A stretch of 19,035 nucleotides of DNA from Proteobacteria bacterium UBA6729 (GCA_002454015.1 DKIB01000036.1:7205-26239); one strand, 5' to 3'. Shown: positions 7,375 through 13,953, counted from the stretch's first letter. Translations and numbers: made by a program. Notes: generated by a model from the sequence alone, not told the origin.

Positions 7375-8514
7375 ATGCCTGAGCAGCTCCCTGCAGACTC
7401 GGTCGGTCTGGTGGAAGCCGAACGGTTTCACTATGGACAGCCATTCAAGCTGTGCTCGGGAGCGGTATTGCCGGAGTTTGAGCTGGCCTGTGAAACCTAT
7501 GGGCAGCTGCGTGCGGATCGGAGCAACGCCATCCTGATCTGTCATGCACTCAGCGGCAATCATCATGCCGCCGGCTATCACTCCATGGCCGATACCAAGC
7601 CCGGGTGGTGGGACAATATGATCGGGCCCGGCAAGCCCATAGACACCGATCATTTCCATGTGGTCTGCCCGAACAATCTGGGCGGCTGCGAGGGTTCCAG
7701 CGGCCCGACCTCCATCAACCCGCGCACCGGCCAGCGGTACGGCCCGGACTTTCCGCTGGTCACCGTCCCCGACTGGGTAGCCTCCCAGGCGTTGTTGGCG
7801 GATGCGCTGGGGATTACGCGCTGGGCCGCCGTGATCGGAGGCAGCCTGGGGGGCATGCAGGCATTACAGTGGGCCATAGACCTGCCGGACCGTATTGAAT
7901 GCGCCTTCGTTATTGCCGCAGCCGCCTACCTGTCACCACAGAATATCGCCTTCAACGAGGTGGCCCGCCAGGCCATACGCTCTGACCCCGACTTTCATGG
8001 CGGTCGCTACTACGAGCACGGCACTACACCCAAACGCGGTCTGATGCTGGCCAGAATGCTGGGGCATATCACCTACCTGTCTGATGATACCCTTGACCAG
8101 AGGTTCGGTCGCGACCTCAGTCACGGGCACATCCGCTTCGGCTACGATGTTGAGTTTGAGGTGGAAAGCTACCTGCGCCATCAGGGCCAGTCATTCGTGG
8201 AACACTTTGATGCCAATAGCTACCTGCTGATGACCCGGGCACTGGACTACTTTGATCCGGCGGCGGGTGGCAGTCTGGCACAGGTTCTGGAGCAGGCCCG
8301 GGCTCGCTTCCATGTGCTGTCGTTTCAGAGTGACTGGCGCTTCTCTCCGCATCGCTCGCATGAGTTGGTCGATGCCCTCATGGAGGGGGGACGAAAGGTC
8401 AGCTATGTGGAGGTGGAATCGACCCGCGGCCACGATTCCTTTCTGACCCCCATCCCCCAATACCACCGGGTGATACGTACCGTACTGCAGGGCATCGCCC
8501 GTAACCGCCGATGA
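7375..8514 (+). CDS. metX: Homoserine O-acyltransferase MetX (probably succinyl-specific)
   Basis: MetX transfers an acyl group from acyl-CoA to homoserine, the first committed step of methionine synthesis. The 379-residue alpha/beta hydrolase has the nucleophile elbow GGSLGGMQ with S157, and the rest of the triad as D320 in [12 protein letters not shown] and H353 in RGHDSFL. The oxyanion/active-site region [12 protein letters not shown] (56-67) and the [10 protein letters not shown] loop (107-116) are also typical. MetX proteins may use acetyl- or succinyl-CoA. The DWRFSP segment after the catalytic Asp, the partner MetW, and a MetZ-type sulfhydrylase a few kilobases away favour succinyl-CoA, but this is inference. 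No strong Shine-Dalgarno precedes the ATG. The stop overlaps the metW start by four bases (ATGA), implying coupled translation. Confidence 0.95.
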   Translation: MPEQLPADSVGLVEAERFHYGQPFKLCSGAVLPEFELACETYGQLRADRSNAILICHALSGNHHAAGYHSMADTKPGWWDNMIGPGKPIDTDHFHVVCPNNLGGCEGSSGPTSINPRTGQRYGPDFPLVTVPDWVASQALLADALGITRWAAVIGGSLGGMQALQWAIDLPDRIECAFVIAAAAYLSPQNIAFNEVARQAIRSDPDFHGGRYYEHGTTPKRGLMLARMLGHITYLSDDTLDQRFGRDLSHGHIRFGYDVEFEVESYLRHQGQSFVEHFDANSYLLMTRALDYFDPAAGGSLAQVLEQARARFHVLSFQSDWRFSPHRSHELVDALMEGGRKVSYVEVESTRGHDSFLTPIPQYHRVIRTVLQGIARNRR

Positions 8515-9113
8515 CGCTGCGACCCGATCACGCCCGTATCGCAGAATGGATACGCCCGGGTGCACATGTGCTGGATCTGGGCTGTGGGGATGGTGCCCTG
8601 CTCGCCCACCTGCAGACAGAACGACAGGTCACCGGTTACGGGCTGGAAATAGACCCGGATAATGTGGTGCAGTGCCTGCAGGCCGGGGTGCAGGTCATTC
8701 AGTACGACCTGAATGCCGGGCTGAGCGCATTTCGCGACCATACCTTTGACTATGTGATCATGACACAGACCCTGCAGGCAGTGAGCTACCCGCACCGTCT
8801 GCTGGATGATATGCTGCGTATCGGCAAGGAGGGCATCGTCACCTTCCCGAATCTGGGGCACTGGCGTTGCCGCCTGCGCCTGTTGGCAGGTCGTATACCC
8901 GGGGTACGTGCCGTTCCGCAGCCCTGGTACTCCAGCACCAGCATTCACCCCTGCACGGTGCGCGATTTTGAGGAACTGTGTCAGCAGAATCGCCTGCGCA
9001 TATTGCATCGCACCACGGTGGATCATTCTCATCGCACCCGTGCGGGAATGAATATTCTGCCAAACCTGCTTGGTGAAATCGCCATTTACAGGCTGCAACG
9101 CAACATATCCTGA
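8511..9113 (+). CDS. metW: Methionine biosynthesis protein MetW (methyltransferase-like)
   Basis: The 200-residue product matches MetW in length and motifs: a SAM-binding Rossmann motif VLDLGCGDG at 20-28, the acidic loop LEIDPDNV, and the family-specific stretches MTQTLQAV and [20 protein letters not shown]. MetW is almost always encoded directly behind metX in proteobacteria and is required with it for homoserine acylation in Pseudomonas-type bacteria; its chemical role is not settled. The ATG lies in the last codons of metX (ATGA overlap at 8511-8514). Confidence 0.95.
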   Translation: MTLRPDHARIAEWIRPGAHVLDLGCGDGALLAHLQTERQVTGYGLEIDPDNVVQCLQAGVQVIQYDLNAGLSAFRDHTFDYVIMTQTLQAVSYPHRLLDDMLRIGKEGIVTFPNLGHWRCRLRLLAGRIPGVRAVPQPWYSSTSIHPCTVRDFEELCQQNRLRILHRTTVDHSHRTRAGMNILPNLLGEIAIYRLQRNIS

Positions 9114-9125
9114 AGACAGAAAAAC

Positions 9126-9156
9126 TTGCACACAGCAACGCTAACTGTGTTATATT
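9126..9156 (+). promoter_or_regulatory. Predicted sigma70 promoter of the DUF4426 gene
   Basis: TTGCAC (9126-9131) and TATATT (9151-9156) are spaced by 19 bases, and the -10 is preceded by TGT (9148-9150), an extended -10. The expected transcription start, about 7 bases past the -10, coincides with the ATG at 9164. There is no Shine-Dalgarno sequence, so the transcript may be leaderless. Confidence 0.4.
9130..9150. repeat. Inverted repeat between -35 and -10 of the DUF4426 promoter
   Basis: ACACAG (9130-9135) and CTGTGT (9145-9150) are perfect inverted copies around nine bases. The dyad fills the space between the predicted -35 and -10, a common place for a repressor operator. It could also form a short hairpin after metW, but no T tract makes it look like a terminator. 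Confidence 0.35.
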
Positions 9157-9163
9157 TCGGGCC

Positions 9164-9616
9164 ATGAGAGAGCGTACCCAGATCTGGCGGTTGGCGCTGT
9201 GGGCAGTGTGCGTCATCCCGGCACTCGCCGGGGCAGAGCAATACAGTGAGTCCGGGCCCTACACCGTGCACTACAACGCCTTCACCACCGCTACGCTGAC
9301 CGAACAGGCCGCGCAGAACTATGGCATCGTCCGCAGCCAGAACCGGGCCATGCTGAATATCGCCGTGCTGAAGAATGTGGCGGCGGATGGGCGTGGCAAG
9401 GCGGTGTCGGCGCGCATCACTGCCACTGCGGTGAACCTGAGCGGCCAGTTGCGTCAGCTGCAGATGCGCGAGCTGGCGCAGGGGGATGCCATCTACTACA
9501 TCGCCGAGATGCCGATCACCAACCAGGAAACCTACAACTACCAGCTGAGCGTGTTGCCATACGGCGCAGCACAGGCCATTGAACTGCAGTTCACGCGCCA
9601 GTTCTTCATCGACTGA
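9164..9616 (+). CDS. DUF4426 exported protein
   Basis: The 150-residue product starts with a clear signal peptide: positive residues at 2-9, a hydrophobic core, and a probable cleavage near ALAGA-EQ (about residue 24). The mature part has the features of the DUF4426 family, including YTVHYNAF near its start, AAQNYGIVRSQNRAMLNIAV in the middle and a YNYQLSVLPYG-FTRQFF ending. The function is unknown; the protein is expected in the periplasm. DUF4426 genes are a regular neighbour of metXW in gammaproteobacteria, as here. The ATG has no Shine-Dalgarno, but no other start would keep the signal peptide. The 3' end overlaps the convergent exonuclease III gene by 11 bases. Confidence 0.88.
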   Translation: MRERTQIWRLALWAVCVIPALAGAEQYSESGPYTVHYNAFTTATLTEQAAQNYGIVRSQNRAMLNIAVLKNVAADGRGKAVSARITATAVNLSGQLRQLQMRELAQGDAIYYIAEMPITNQETYNYQLSVLPYGAAQAIELQFTRQFFID

Positions 9617-10391
9617 ACAACGCATCACAGTCATAATCGATGATCAACGGGGCATGGTCCGAAAACCGCTGTCGTTTGTAGATGCTGACCTTGCGTACGC
9701 ACTCCCTGAGATCCGGCGTGATCACCTGATAATCGATGCGCCAGCCGACGTTTTTGTCCCACGCCCGCCCGCGGTTTGACCACCAGGTGTACTGCCCGTG
9801 CTCCTGATTCAGTACCCGGAAGGCATCCACCAGACCCAGTTCGCCGTATAGCCAGTCCATCCAGGCCCGCTCCTCTGGCAGAAATCCCGAGTTGTTGCGA
9901 TTGCCCCGCCAGTTCTCCAGATCCCGCTGCTGATGGGCAATATTCCAGTCCCCACAGAGCATATAGCTGCGACCATCCCGGCGCAGCTGCTGCAGGGGCT
10001 TGCGCATACGTTGCAAAAAATCAAACTTGACCGCCTGCCGCTCCGCCCCGGAGGAGCCCGACGGCAGATAGATGGAGGCCACACTCAAATCGCCAAAATC
10101 AGCCTGCAGGTAGCGGCCCTCACGGTCCGCCGACGCCCAGCCCAGACCGCGCACCACCCGATCCGGCTGTCGTCGGCTGTACAGGGCCACCCCTGCATAG
10201 CCTTTCTTCTCGGCATCGTTAAAATAGGCATACTGCCGACGGGGATGCAGCAGCACCGGGTCCAGCTGCCCGACCTGTGCACGTGTCTCCTGCAGGCACA
10301 CTACATCCGCCTGCTGGCGGGGCAGCCACCGGAAGCACCCCTTCCGGTGCGCTGCACGGATACCATTCAGATTCAGGGAAATTACACGCAT
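9606..10391 (-). CDS. xthA: Exonuclease III family AP endonuclease (at the crc position)
   Basis: This 261-residue endonuclease/exonuclease/phosphatase-fold protein resembles ExoIII, which cuts DNA 5' of abasic sites and degrades 3' ends in base-excision repair. The active site looks complete: N7 in SLNLNG, E35 in CLQETRA, Y108 in SIYLPSG, D148 and N150 in CGDWNIAH, D220 in WRIDYQV, and D245-H246 in FSDHAPL. The gene is divergent from pyrE, the position held in Pseudomonas by crc, an ExoIII-fold regulator that has lost those residues (I recall GSLYVA and SQHAPL there). The overall sequence (YLQADF, PERAWMD, WRxDYQ) resembles Crc, so this may be the catalytic relative from which Crc arose. The start ATG overlaps the pyrE ATG head to head, and no Shine-Dalgarno is seen. 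Confidence 0.92.
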   Translation of the reverse strand: MRVISLNLNGIRAAHRKGCFRWLPRQQADVVCLQETRAQVGQLDPVLLHPRRQYAYFNDAEKKGYAGVALYSRRQPDRVVRGLGWASADREGRYLQADFGDLSVASIYLPSGSSGAERQAVKFDFLQRMRKPLQQLRRDGRSYMLCGDWNIAHQQRDLENWRGNRNNSGFLPEERAWMDWLYGELGLVDAFRVLNQEHGQYTWWSNRGRAWDKNVGWRIDYQVITPDLRECVRKVSIYKRQRFSDHAPLIIDYDCDALFSR

Positions 10392-11046
10392 GAATACACA
10401 GCCATTCGTTGACTTCGCTCTACAGCAGCAGGCCCTGCAGTTTGGCGACTACACACTCAGGTCCGGTCGCCGCAGTCCCTACTTCTTCAATACTGCCGCC
10501 TTCAGCGAAGGTGGGGCAATACGGCAGCTGGGGAGCTACTACGCAGCCATGATAATCAAATCCGGCATTGAATTCGAACTGTTGTTCGGTCCGGCCTACA
10601 AAGGCATTCCACTGGTAACCGCCACGGCGGCAGCCCTGGCCGGGCGACTGGACCGGCCCGTACCCTTCTGCCATGACCGCAAGGTCAGCAAGGACCACGG
10701 TGAAGGCGGCATCCTCAGTGGTGCTGACCCCAGGGGCCGCAAAATACTGCTGATCGATGATGTACTGACTGCGGGTACGGCGGCACGCCAGTCCGTCGCG
10801 TTGCTCAGGCACAGGGGGGGACTGCCCGTCGCTCTGGCGGTCGCCCTGGACCGGGGCGCACAGGAGGCCGACGGCAGCCTCTGCCGGGCGCGACTCACCC
10901 GGGACACCGGGCTGCGCTGTTGCGCCATCATCAACCTGCAGCAGCTCGCTGCACGACTTGCAGAGCTGCCCGCCTACCGTGACCGGGCGCACCTCCTGCG
11001 GCCTGATGGGCCACCGCTGGACAAGCCGGAACCGGATGGCGTATAA
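10390..11046 (+). CDS. pyrE: Orotate phosphoribosyltransferase
   Basis: PyrE joins orotate to PRPP to form orotidine 5'-monophosphate, the fifth step of pyrimidine synthesis. The 218-residue product has the family length. It shows the substrate loop RSGRRSPYFFNT near the N-terminus, AYKGIPL, the flexible catalytic loop with KVSKDHGEGG, and the PRPP-binding motif ILLIDDVLTAGTA. The ATG at 10390 is preceded by CAGGGA about ten bases upstream, a sequence lying inside the first codons of the divergent exonuclease III gene. A short run of seven G (10814-10820) lies within the coding frame. The stop codon overlaps a TATAAT box that seems to serve the next gene. Confidence 0.96.
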   Translation: MNTQPFVDFALQQQALQFGDYTLRSGRRSPYFFNTAAFSEGGAIRQLGSYYAAMIIKSGIEFELLFGPAYKGIPLVTATAAALAGRLDRPVPFCHDRKVSKDHGEGGILSGADPRGRKILLIDDVLTAGTAARQSVALLRHRGGLPVALAVALDRGAQEADGSLCRARLTRDTGLRCCAIINLQQLAARLAELPAYRDRAHLLRPDGPPLDKPEPDGV

Positions 11047-11047
11047 T
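11018..11047 (+). promoter_or_regulatory. Strong-looking sigma70 promoter at the end of pyrE
   Basis: TGGACA (11018-11023, five of six to TTGACA) and a perfect TATAAT (11042-11047) are 18 bases apart. The -10 covers the pyrE stop codon. Transcription would start near 11054, which gives the DUF4124 gene its own promoter with a leader of about 72 bases before the ATG at 11126. Confidence 0.6.
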
Positions 11048-11125
11048 CCGGGCATGGTCACGAGTATGCACGAGCGGTGCCCGTCACCCGTCAGCGATGG
11101 CGGGGGTGCGCCCGTGCGGCGGGTC

Positions 11126-11740
11126 ATGAGCACGCGACTGCTCTGGCTGCTGGTGCTGGCCTGCGCCCTGCACACCCCCGCCTGGGGGCGTATCAAGTGC
11201 TGGACCGATGCCGATGGCAACCGGGAGTGTGGCGACAAGGTACCACCCGAGTACTCGCAGCAGGGTCACGAGGTACGTGACGAGGAAGGTCTGGTGGTTG
11301 AGCGGGTAGACAAGGCCGCTACAGCCGAGGAGATCGATCAGCTGAAACAACAACAACAGCAGGACGAGGAGGCCCGCCGTCAGGCCGAGATCCAGAAACG
11401 CATGGACGAGGTGTTGTTGCGTACCTTTGCGGATGAGAGCGACATCACACGCTCCCAAAACGACAAGGTACAGACCCTGGATGGACAGATCACCCTGACC
11501 GGGGAACGCATCAAGAAGCTGGAAGCGCAACTGCAAACCGTGCAGGAACGCATCCAGTTCTACCAGGACAAGGGCGATCCCCCCCCCGAACATCTGGTAC
11601 AGACCGTCCGTTCCACGCAGAGTCAGATCACCGACAACCAGCAGTTCATCGAGACCAAACGCGCTGAACAACAGCAAATCATCGCTGACCATGAGGCCCA
11701 GCTGCAACGGTTCCGCGAGTTGACCTCCGGCACCCCCTGA
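11126..11740 (+). CDS. Secreted DUF4124 protein with coiled-coil region
   Basis: The 204-residue product starts with a signal peptide (residues 1-21, MSTRLLWLLVL core, cleavage likely after PAWG). Next comes a short DUF4124 domain (about 22-55) with the typical IKCWTDADGNRECGDKVPP, in which a Trp/Tyr and Asp-x-x-Gly pattern sits between two Cys. From about residue 62 it is rich in Gln, Glu and Arg with heptad-like spacing (QLKQQQQQDEEARRQAE and later EAQLQTVQERI), suggesting a long coiled coil. Function is unknown; the protein should be periplasmic or envelope-bound. The frame is open further upstream, with ATGs at 11054 and 11066, but the signal peptide and the promoter at 11018-11047 favour 11126. 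A C9 run (11579-11587) encodes three prolines in frame. Confidence 0.8.
   Translation: MSTRLLWLLVLACALHTPAWGRIKCWTDADGNRECGDKVPPEYSQQGHEVRDEEGLVVERVDKAATAEEIDQLKQQQQQDEEARRQAEIQKRMDEVLLRTFADESDITRSQNDKVQTLDGQITLTGERIKKLEAQLQTVQERIQFYQDKGDPPPEHLVQTVRSTQSQITDNQQFIETKRAEQQQIIADHEAQLQRFRELTSGTP
11579..11587. repeat. Mononucleotide tract C9 inside the DUF4124 gene
   Basis: Nine consecutive C in the coding strand encode the three Pro of DKGDPPPE. A change of one base would shift the last third of the protein out of frame. Confidence 0.9.
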
Positions 11741-11747
11741 AGGTGCC
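11729..11747 (+). terminator. Possible weak hairpin at the end of the DUF4124 gene
   Basis: GGCACC (11729-11734) and GGTGCC (11742-11747) form a 6-bp stem around seven bases, spanning the stop codon. No run of T follows, so an intrinsic terminator is doubtful. Confidence 0.25.
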
Positions 11748-11752
11748 ACGGA

Positions 11753-11770
11753 ACTGCATGGTCATGCAGT
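11753..11770. promoter_or_regulatory. 18-bp palindrome upstream of metZ (possible operator)
   Basis: ACTGCATG and CATGCAGT are perfect inverted 8-bp arms separated by only GT. The site lies 22 bases before the metZ ATG. The tiny centre suits a dimeric DNA-binding protein better than an RNA hairpin. It does not match the MetJ box (AGACGTCT). No regulator gene is in the window. Confidence 0.4.
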
Positions 11771-11792
11771 ACACCAGGCCATCCTCCGAGCC

Positions 11793-12980
11793 ATGACTGC
11801 CCAGGACCGCCCCCGTACCTGTGCAGTACACGCCGGCACACTGCGCACCCCCGAGGGAGAACAAAGCGAGGCGCTGTTTTTGACCTCCAGCTTTGCCTTT
11901 CGATCCGCGGCAGAGGCGGCAGCGCGCTTTTCCGGGGATCAGCCCGGCAATATCTACTCACGCTTCACCAACCCTACAGTACGTACCTTTGAACAGCGTC
12001 TGGCCAAGCTGGAGGGCACCGAACGCGGCATCGCCACGGCCTCCGGCATGGCGGCCATACTCAGTCTGTGCCTTGGACTGCTGCGCCACGGCGATCATCT
12101 GGTGGCGGCGATCGATCTGTTCGGCACCACCATCATGCTGTTCAAGACGGTGCTGCAACGCGTCGGCATAGCCGTCAGTTTTGTGTCCCTCACCGACTAT
12201 GCAGCCTGGCAGGCGGCCATCCGTCCACAGACGCGACTGCTGTTCCTGGAAACCCCGTCCAATCCACTGACCGCCATTGCGGATATTGCCCGGCTTGCGG
12301 AACTGGCCAGACAACACCGCTGCCTGCTGGCGGTGGACAACTGCTTCTGTACACCCATCCTGCAACGACCTGTGCAACACGGTGCCGACCTGGTGGTCCA
12401 CTCGGCCACCAAATATCTGGATGGTCAGGGCCGCTGTGTGGGCGGTGCGGTACTGGGCTCTGTGGCACAGCTGGAGGAGGAGGTGTTCGCCTTTTTGCGC
12501 ACCGCGGGTCCAAGCCTGAGCCCATTCAATGCCTGGGTCTTCAGCAAGGGACTGGAGACCCTGGCCGTACGCATGCAGGCACATTGTGCACATGCCATGG
12601 AACTCGCCGAGTGGCTGCAATCCGTACCCCGGGTAGAGCGTGTGTACTACCCGGGCCTGCGCAGCCACCCGCAACATGCGCTTGCTGCACGGCAACAAGA
12701 TGGCTATGGAGGCATTATCGCCTTTGTGGTGCAGGGAGGCAGGGAGGCGGCCTGGGCATTGATCGACCAGGTCCGGCTGTACTCCATCACGGCGAATCTG
12801 GGCGATACCCGCAGCACCATTACCCATCCGGCGACCACCACCCATTGGCGCCTGACCCCTGCAGAACGCCAGCAAATCGGTATCACCGAGGGACTGGTAC
12901 GGATCTCCGCAGGACTGGAGGACCCGGCTGACCTGCGTGCAGATCTGGCTGCTGCCCTGACCCGGCTGAACCCCCGCTGA
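11793..12980 (+). CDS. metZ: O-succinylhomoserine sulfhydrylase
   Basis: MetZ is a PLP enzyme of the Cys/Met metabolism family that makes homocysteine from O-succinylhomoserine and sulfide. The 395-residue product has the phosphate-binding YSRFTNPT (55-62), the ASGMAAI stretch (83-89), FLETPSNP (151-158), DNCFCTP (182-188) and the PLP lysine K207 in HSATKYLDGQGRCVGG. The YLDGQGR form after the lysine and the Phe-rich N-terminal TSSFAFRSAAEAAARF segment are typical of MetZ rather than MetB or MetY, as far as I can recall. It fits with metX upstream. The ATG has no strong Shine-Dalgarno; a palindrome lies just upstream. MetB (cystathionine gamma-synthase) is the main alternative. Confidence 0.9.
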   Translation: MTAQDRPRTCAVHAGTLRTPEGEQSEALFLTSSFAFRSAAEAAARFSGDQPGNIYSRFTNPTVRTFEQRLAKLEGTERGIATASGMAAILSLCLGLLRHGDHLVAAIDLFGTTIMLFKTVLQRVGIAVSFVSLTDYAAWQAAIRPQTRLLFLETPSNPLTAIADIARLAELARQHRCLLAVDNCFCTPILQRPVQHGADLVVHSATKYLDGQGRCVGGAVLGSVAQLEEEVFAFLRTAGPSLSPFNAWVFSKGLETLAVRMQAHCAHAMELAEWLQSVPRVERVYYPGLRSHPQHALAARQQDGYGGIIAFVVQGGREAAWALIDQVRLYSITANLGDTRSTITHPATTTHWRLTPAERQQIGITEGLVRISAGLEDPADLRADLAAALTRLNPR

Positions 12981-13026
12981 AACAGACACTTGCATTGTGC
13001 AGGTGGACTGGGGGATACTGGAGGGC

Positions 13027-13031
13027 GAGGA
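13027..13031 (+). promoter_or_regulatory. Ribosome binding site deciding a GTG start (SDHAF4-like gene)
   Basis: GAGGA lies six bases before GTG 13038. The frame is open back to about 12990, but only this start has a well-placed Shine-Dalgarno. Confidence 0.6.
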
Positions 13032-13037
13032 CTTCCC

Positions 13038-13205
13038 GTGGACAATACCAACATCGATAAGGCTGTTGACACAGCGGGCGTGGCTGTGCCTGACCGGGCC
13101 ACCGTGCCCCCCGGGCGCAAGCCTGTAGAACTGCATGGACCGAAGGGACTTGAGCCCACCCGCTACGGGGACTGGGAACGGCAGGGCCGTTGCATAGATT
13201 TTTAG
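13038..13205 (+). CDS. DUF1674 protein, SDHAF4/Sdh8-like succinate dehydrogenase assembly factor
   Basis: This small protein (55 residues from GTG 13038) ends with GPKGLEPTRYGDWERQGRC and then IDF, the conserved C-terminal signature of DUF1674, the family of the mitochondrial complex II assembly factor SDHAF4 (yeast Sdh8). In mitochondria that factor binds flavinated SdhA before it joins SdhB. The N-terminal part (about 1-30) is acidic and of low complexity, as is normal in the family. The gene lies directly upstream of sdhC: its TAG stop overlaps the AGGA ribosome binding site of sdhC. That position strongly supports a role in complex II assembly. A longer form starting near 12990 (TTG) is possible but lacks a suitable Shine-Dalgarno. 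Confidence 0.87.
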   Translation: MDNTNIDKAVDTAGVAVPDRATVPPGRKPVELHGPKGLEPTRYGDWERQGRCIDF

Positions 13206-13207
13206 GA
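13204..13207 (+). promoter_or_regulatory. Ribosome binding site deciding a TTG start (sdhC)
   Basis: AGGA lies six bases before TTG 13214. No ATG or GTG is available in the right place, and the other in-frame TTG (13190) has no well-spaced site. Confidence 0.55.
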
Positions 13208-13213
13208 CTGCCC

Positions 13214-13588
13214 TTGCACAGCTCACCGCGCCCGACCTCGCCACATGCACAGATTTACCGCTGGTATCTGACCTCGGCCCTGTCCATCGCCCATCGCATC
13301 ACCGGCCTGCTCCTGAGTCTGGGCACGCTGTTGCTGGGTCTGGGCCTGCTGACGATAGCGGTAGGGCCGGCGGCCTACGGACACTTCCAGGCGCAGCTGC
13401 TGTCCTGGTACGGACTCTGCGGCCTGCTGCTCTGGACGCTGTGCCTCTACTATCACCTGTGCAACGGCATCCGCCACCTGTTCTGGGATGCAGGCTATGG
13501 CTTTGCGTTGCACCATGCCAACGCCTCTGCCTGGGCAGTGCTGGCAGCGACCGTGGTCCTGACCACCAGCACCTGGATGCTGGCATGA
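13214..13588 (+). CDS. sdhC: Succinate dehydrogenase cytochrome b556 subunit
   Basis: SdhC is one of two membrane anchors of complex II, helping bind haem b and ubiquinone. The 124-residue product has the family opening RPTSPHAQIYRW, SIAHRITG (residues 24-31) near the quinone site, and HLCNGIRHLFWDAG with H81 and H88, of which H81 fits the haem-ligand motif. Three membrane segments are visible (about 21-46, 63-80 and 102-122). I chose TTG 13214 because it has AGGA six bases upstream and gives the length and N-terminus typical of the family; TTG 13190 would add eight residues. The 3' end overlaps sdhD by four bases (ATGA). Confidence 0.92.
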   Translation: MHSSPRPTSPHAQIYRWYLTSALSIAHRITGLLLSLGTLLLGLGLLTIAVGPAAYGHFQAQLLSWYGLCGLLLWTLCLYYHLCNGIRHLFWDAGYGFALHHANASAWAVLAATVVLTTSTWMLA

Positions 13589-13953
13589 GTGCATACCGTG
13601 ATCTGGGCTCGGCCCGGCAGGGCGTACGGCACTGGTGGGCACAACGGCTGAGCGGGGCAGCACTGGTGCCGCTGTCGATCTGGTTTGTGGTTTCCGTGAT
13701 CGGATTGGTGCGCAGCGAATATGCCGAGGTGCGGGCGTGGATCGCCCATCCGGTGGACGGCGGGTTGTTACTGCTGTTTCTGCCCCTGCTGTTCTACCAC
13801 GCCTGGCTCGGCCTGCGGGTGATCATAGAGGATTACGCCGACGAGGGTTTTGAGAAGGTGGCCACACTCGCCGTGGTACAGGCACTGGTGTTGCTGGTCG
13901 GAGGACTGGCGGTGTACGCCGTGTTGCGCGTCATGTTCGGAAGCTACCTGTGA
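13585..13953 (+). CDS. sdhD: Succinate dehydrogenase hydrophobic membrane anchor subunit
   Basis: SdhD is the second membrane anchor of complex II. The 122-residue product begins with the typical [20 protein letters not shown], which precedes the first membrane helix, and contains [20 protein letters not shown], matching the conserved HxxxGxRxxxxDY signature near the haem and quinone site. Three hydrophobic segments are visible (about 25-43, 56-80 and 95-117). The ATG overlaps the sdhC stop by four bases, and its stop overlaps the GTG start of sdhA by four bases, so the three are probably translated together. The frame is open further upstream inside sdhC, but only this start fits the family. 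Confidence 0.94.
   Translation: MSAYRDLGSARQGVRHWWAQRLSGAALVPLSIWFVVSVIGLVRSEYAEVRAWIAHPVDGGLLLLFLPLLFYHAWLGLRVIIEDYADEGFEKVATLAVVQALVLLVGGLAVYAVLRVMFGSYL

Noticed and set aside
11126..11190. Lipobox reading (VLAC) in the DUF4124 signal peptide.
   Set aside because: Leu at the -2 position and the very short hydrophobic stretch before the Cys do not fit; normal cleavage after PAWG is likelier.
12990..13019. TTGCAT-N18-GATACT as a promoter for the sdh cluster.
   Set aside because: Only three and four of six consensus bases match; too weak to list, although some promoter must exist in or near this gap.
13067..13072. Perfect TTGACA inside the SDHAF4-like gene as a -35 for sdhC.
   Set aside because: No acceptable -10 hexamer lies 15-19 bases downstream.
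11958..13250. Long open frame (430 codons) on the minus strand opposite metZ and the SDHAF4-like gene.
   Set aside because: No family features; metZ on the other strand has all PLP-enzyme motifs.
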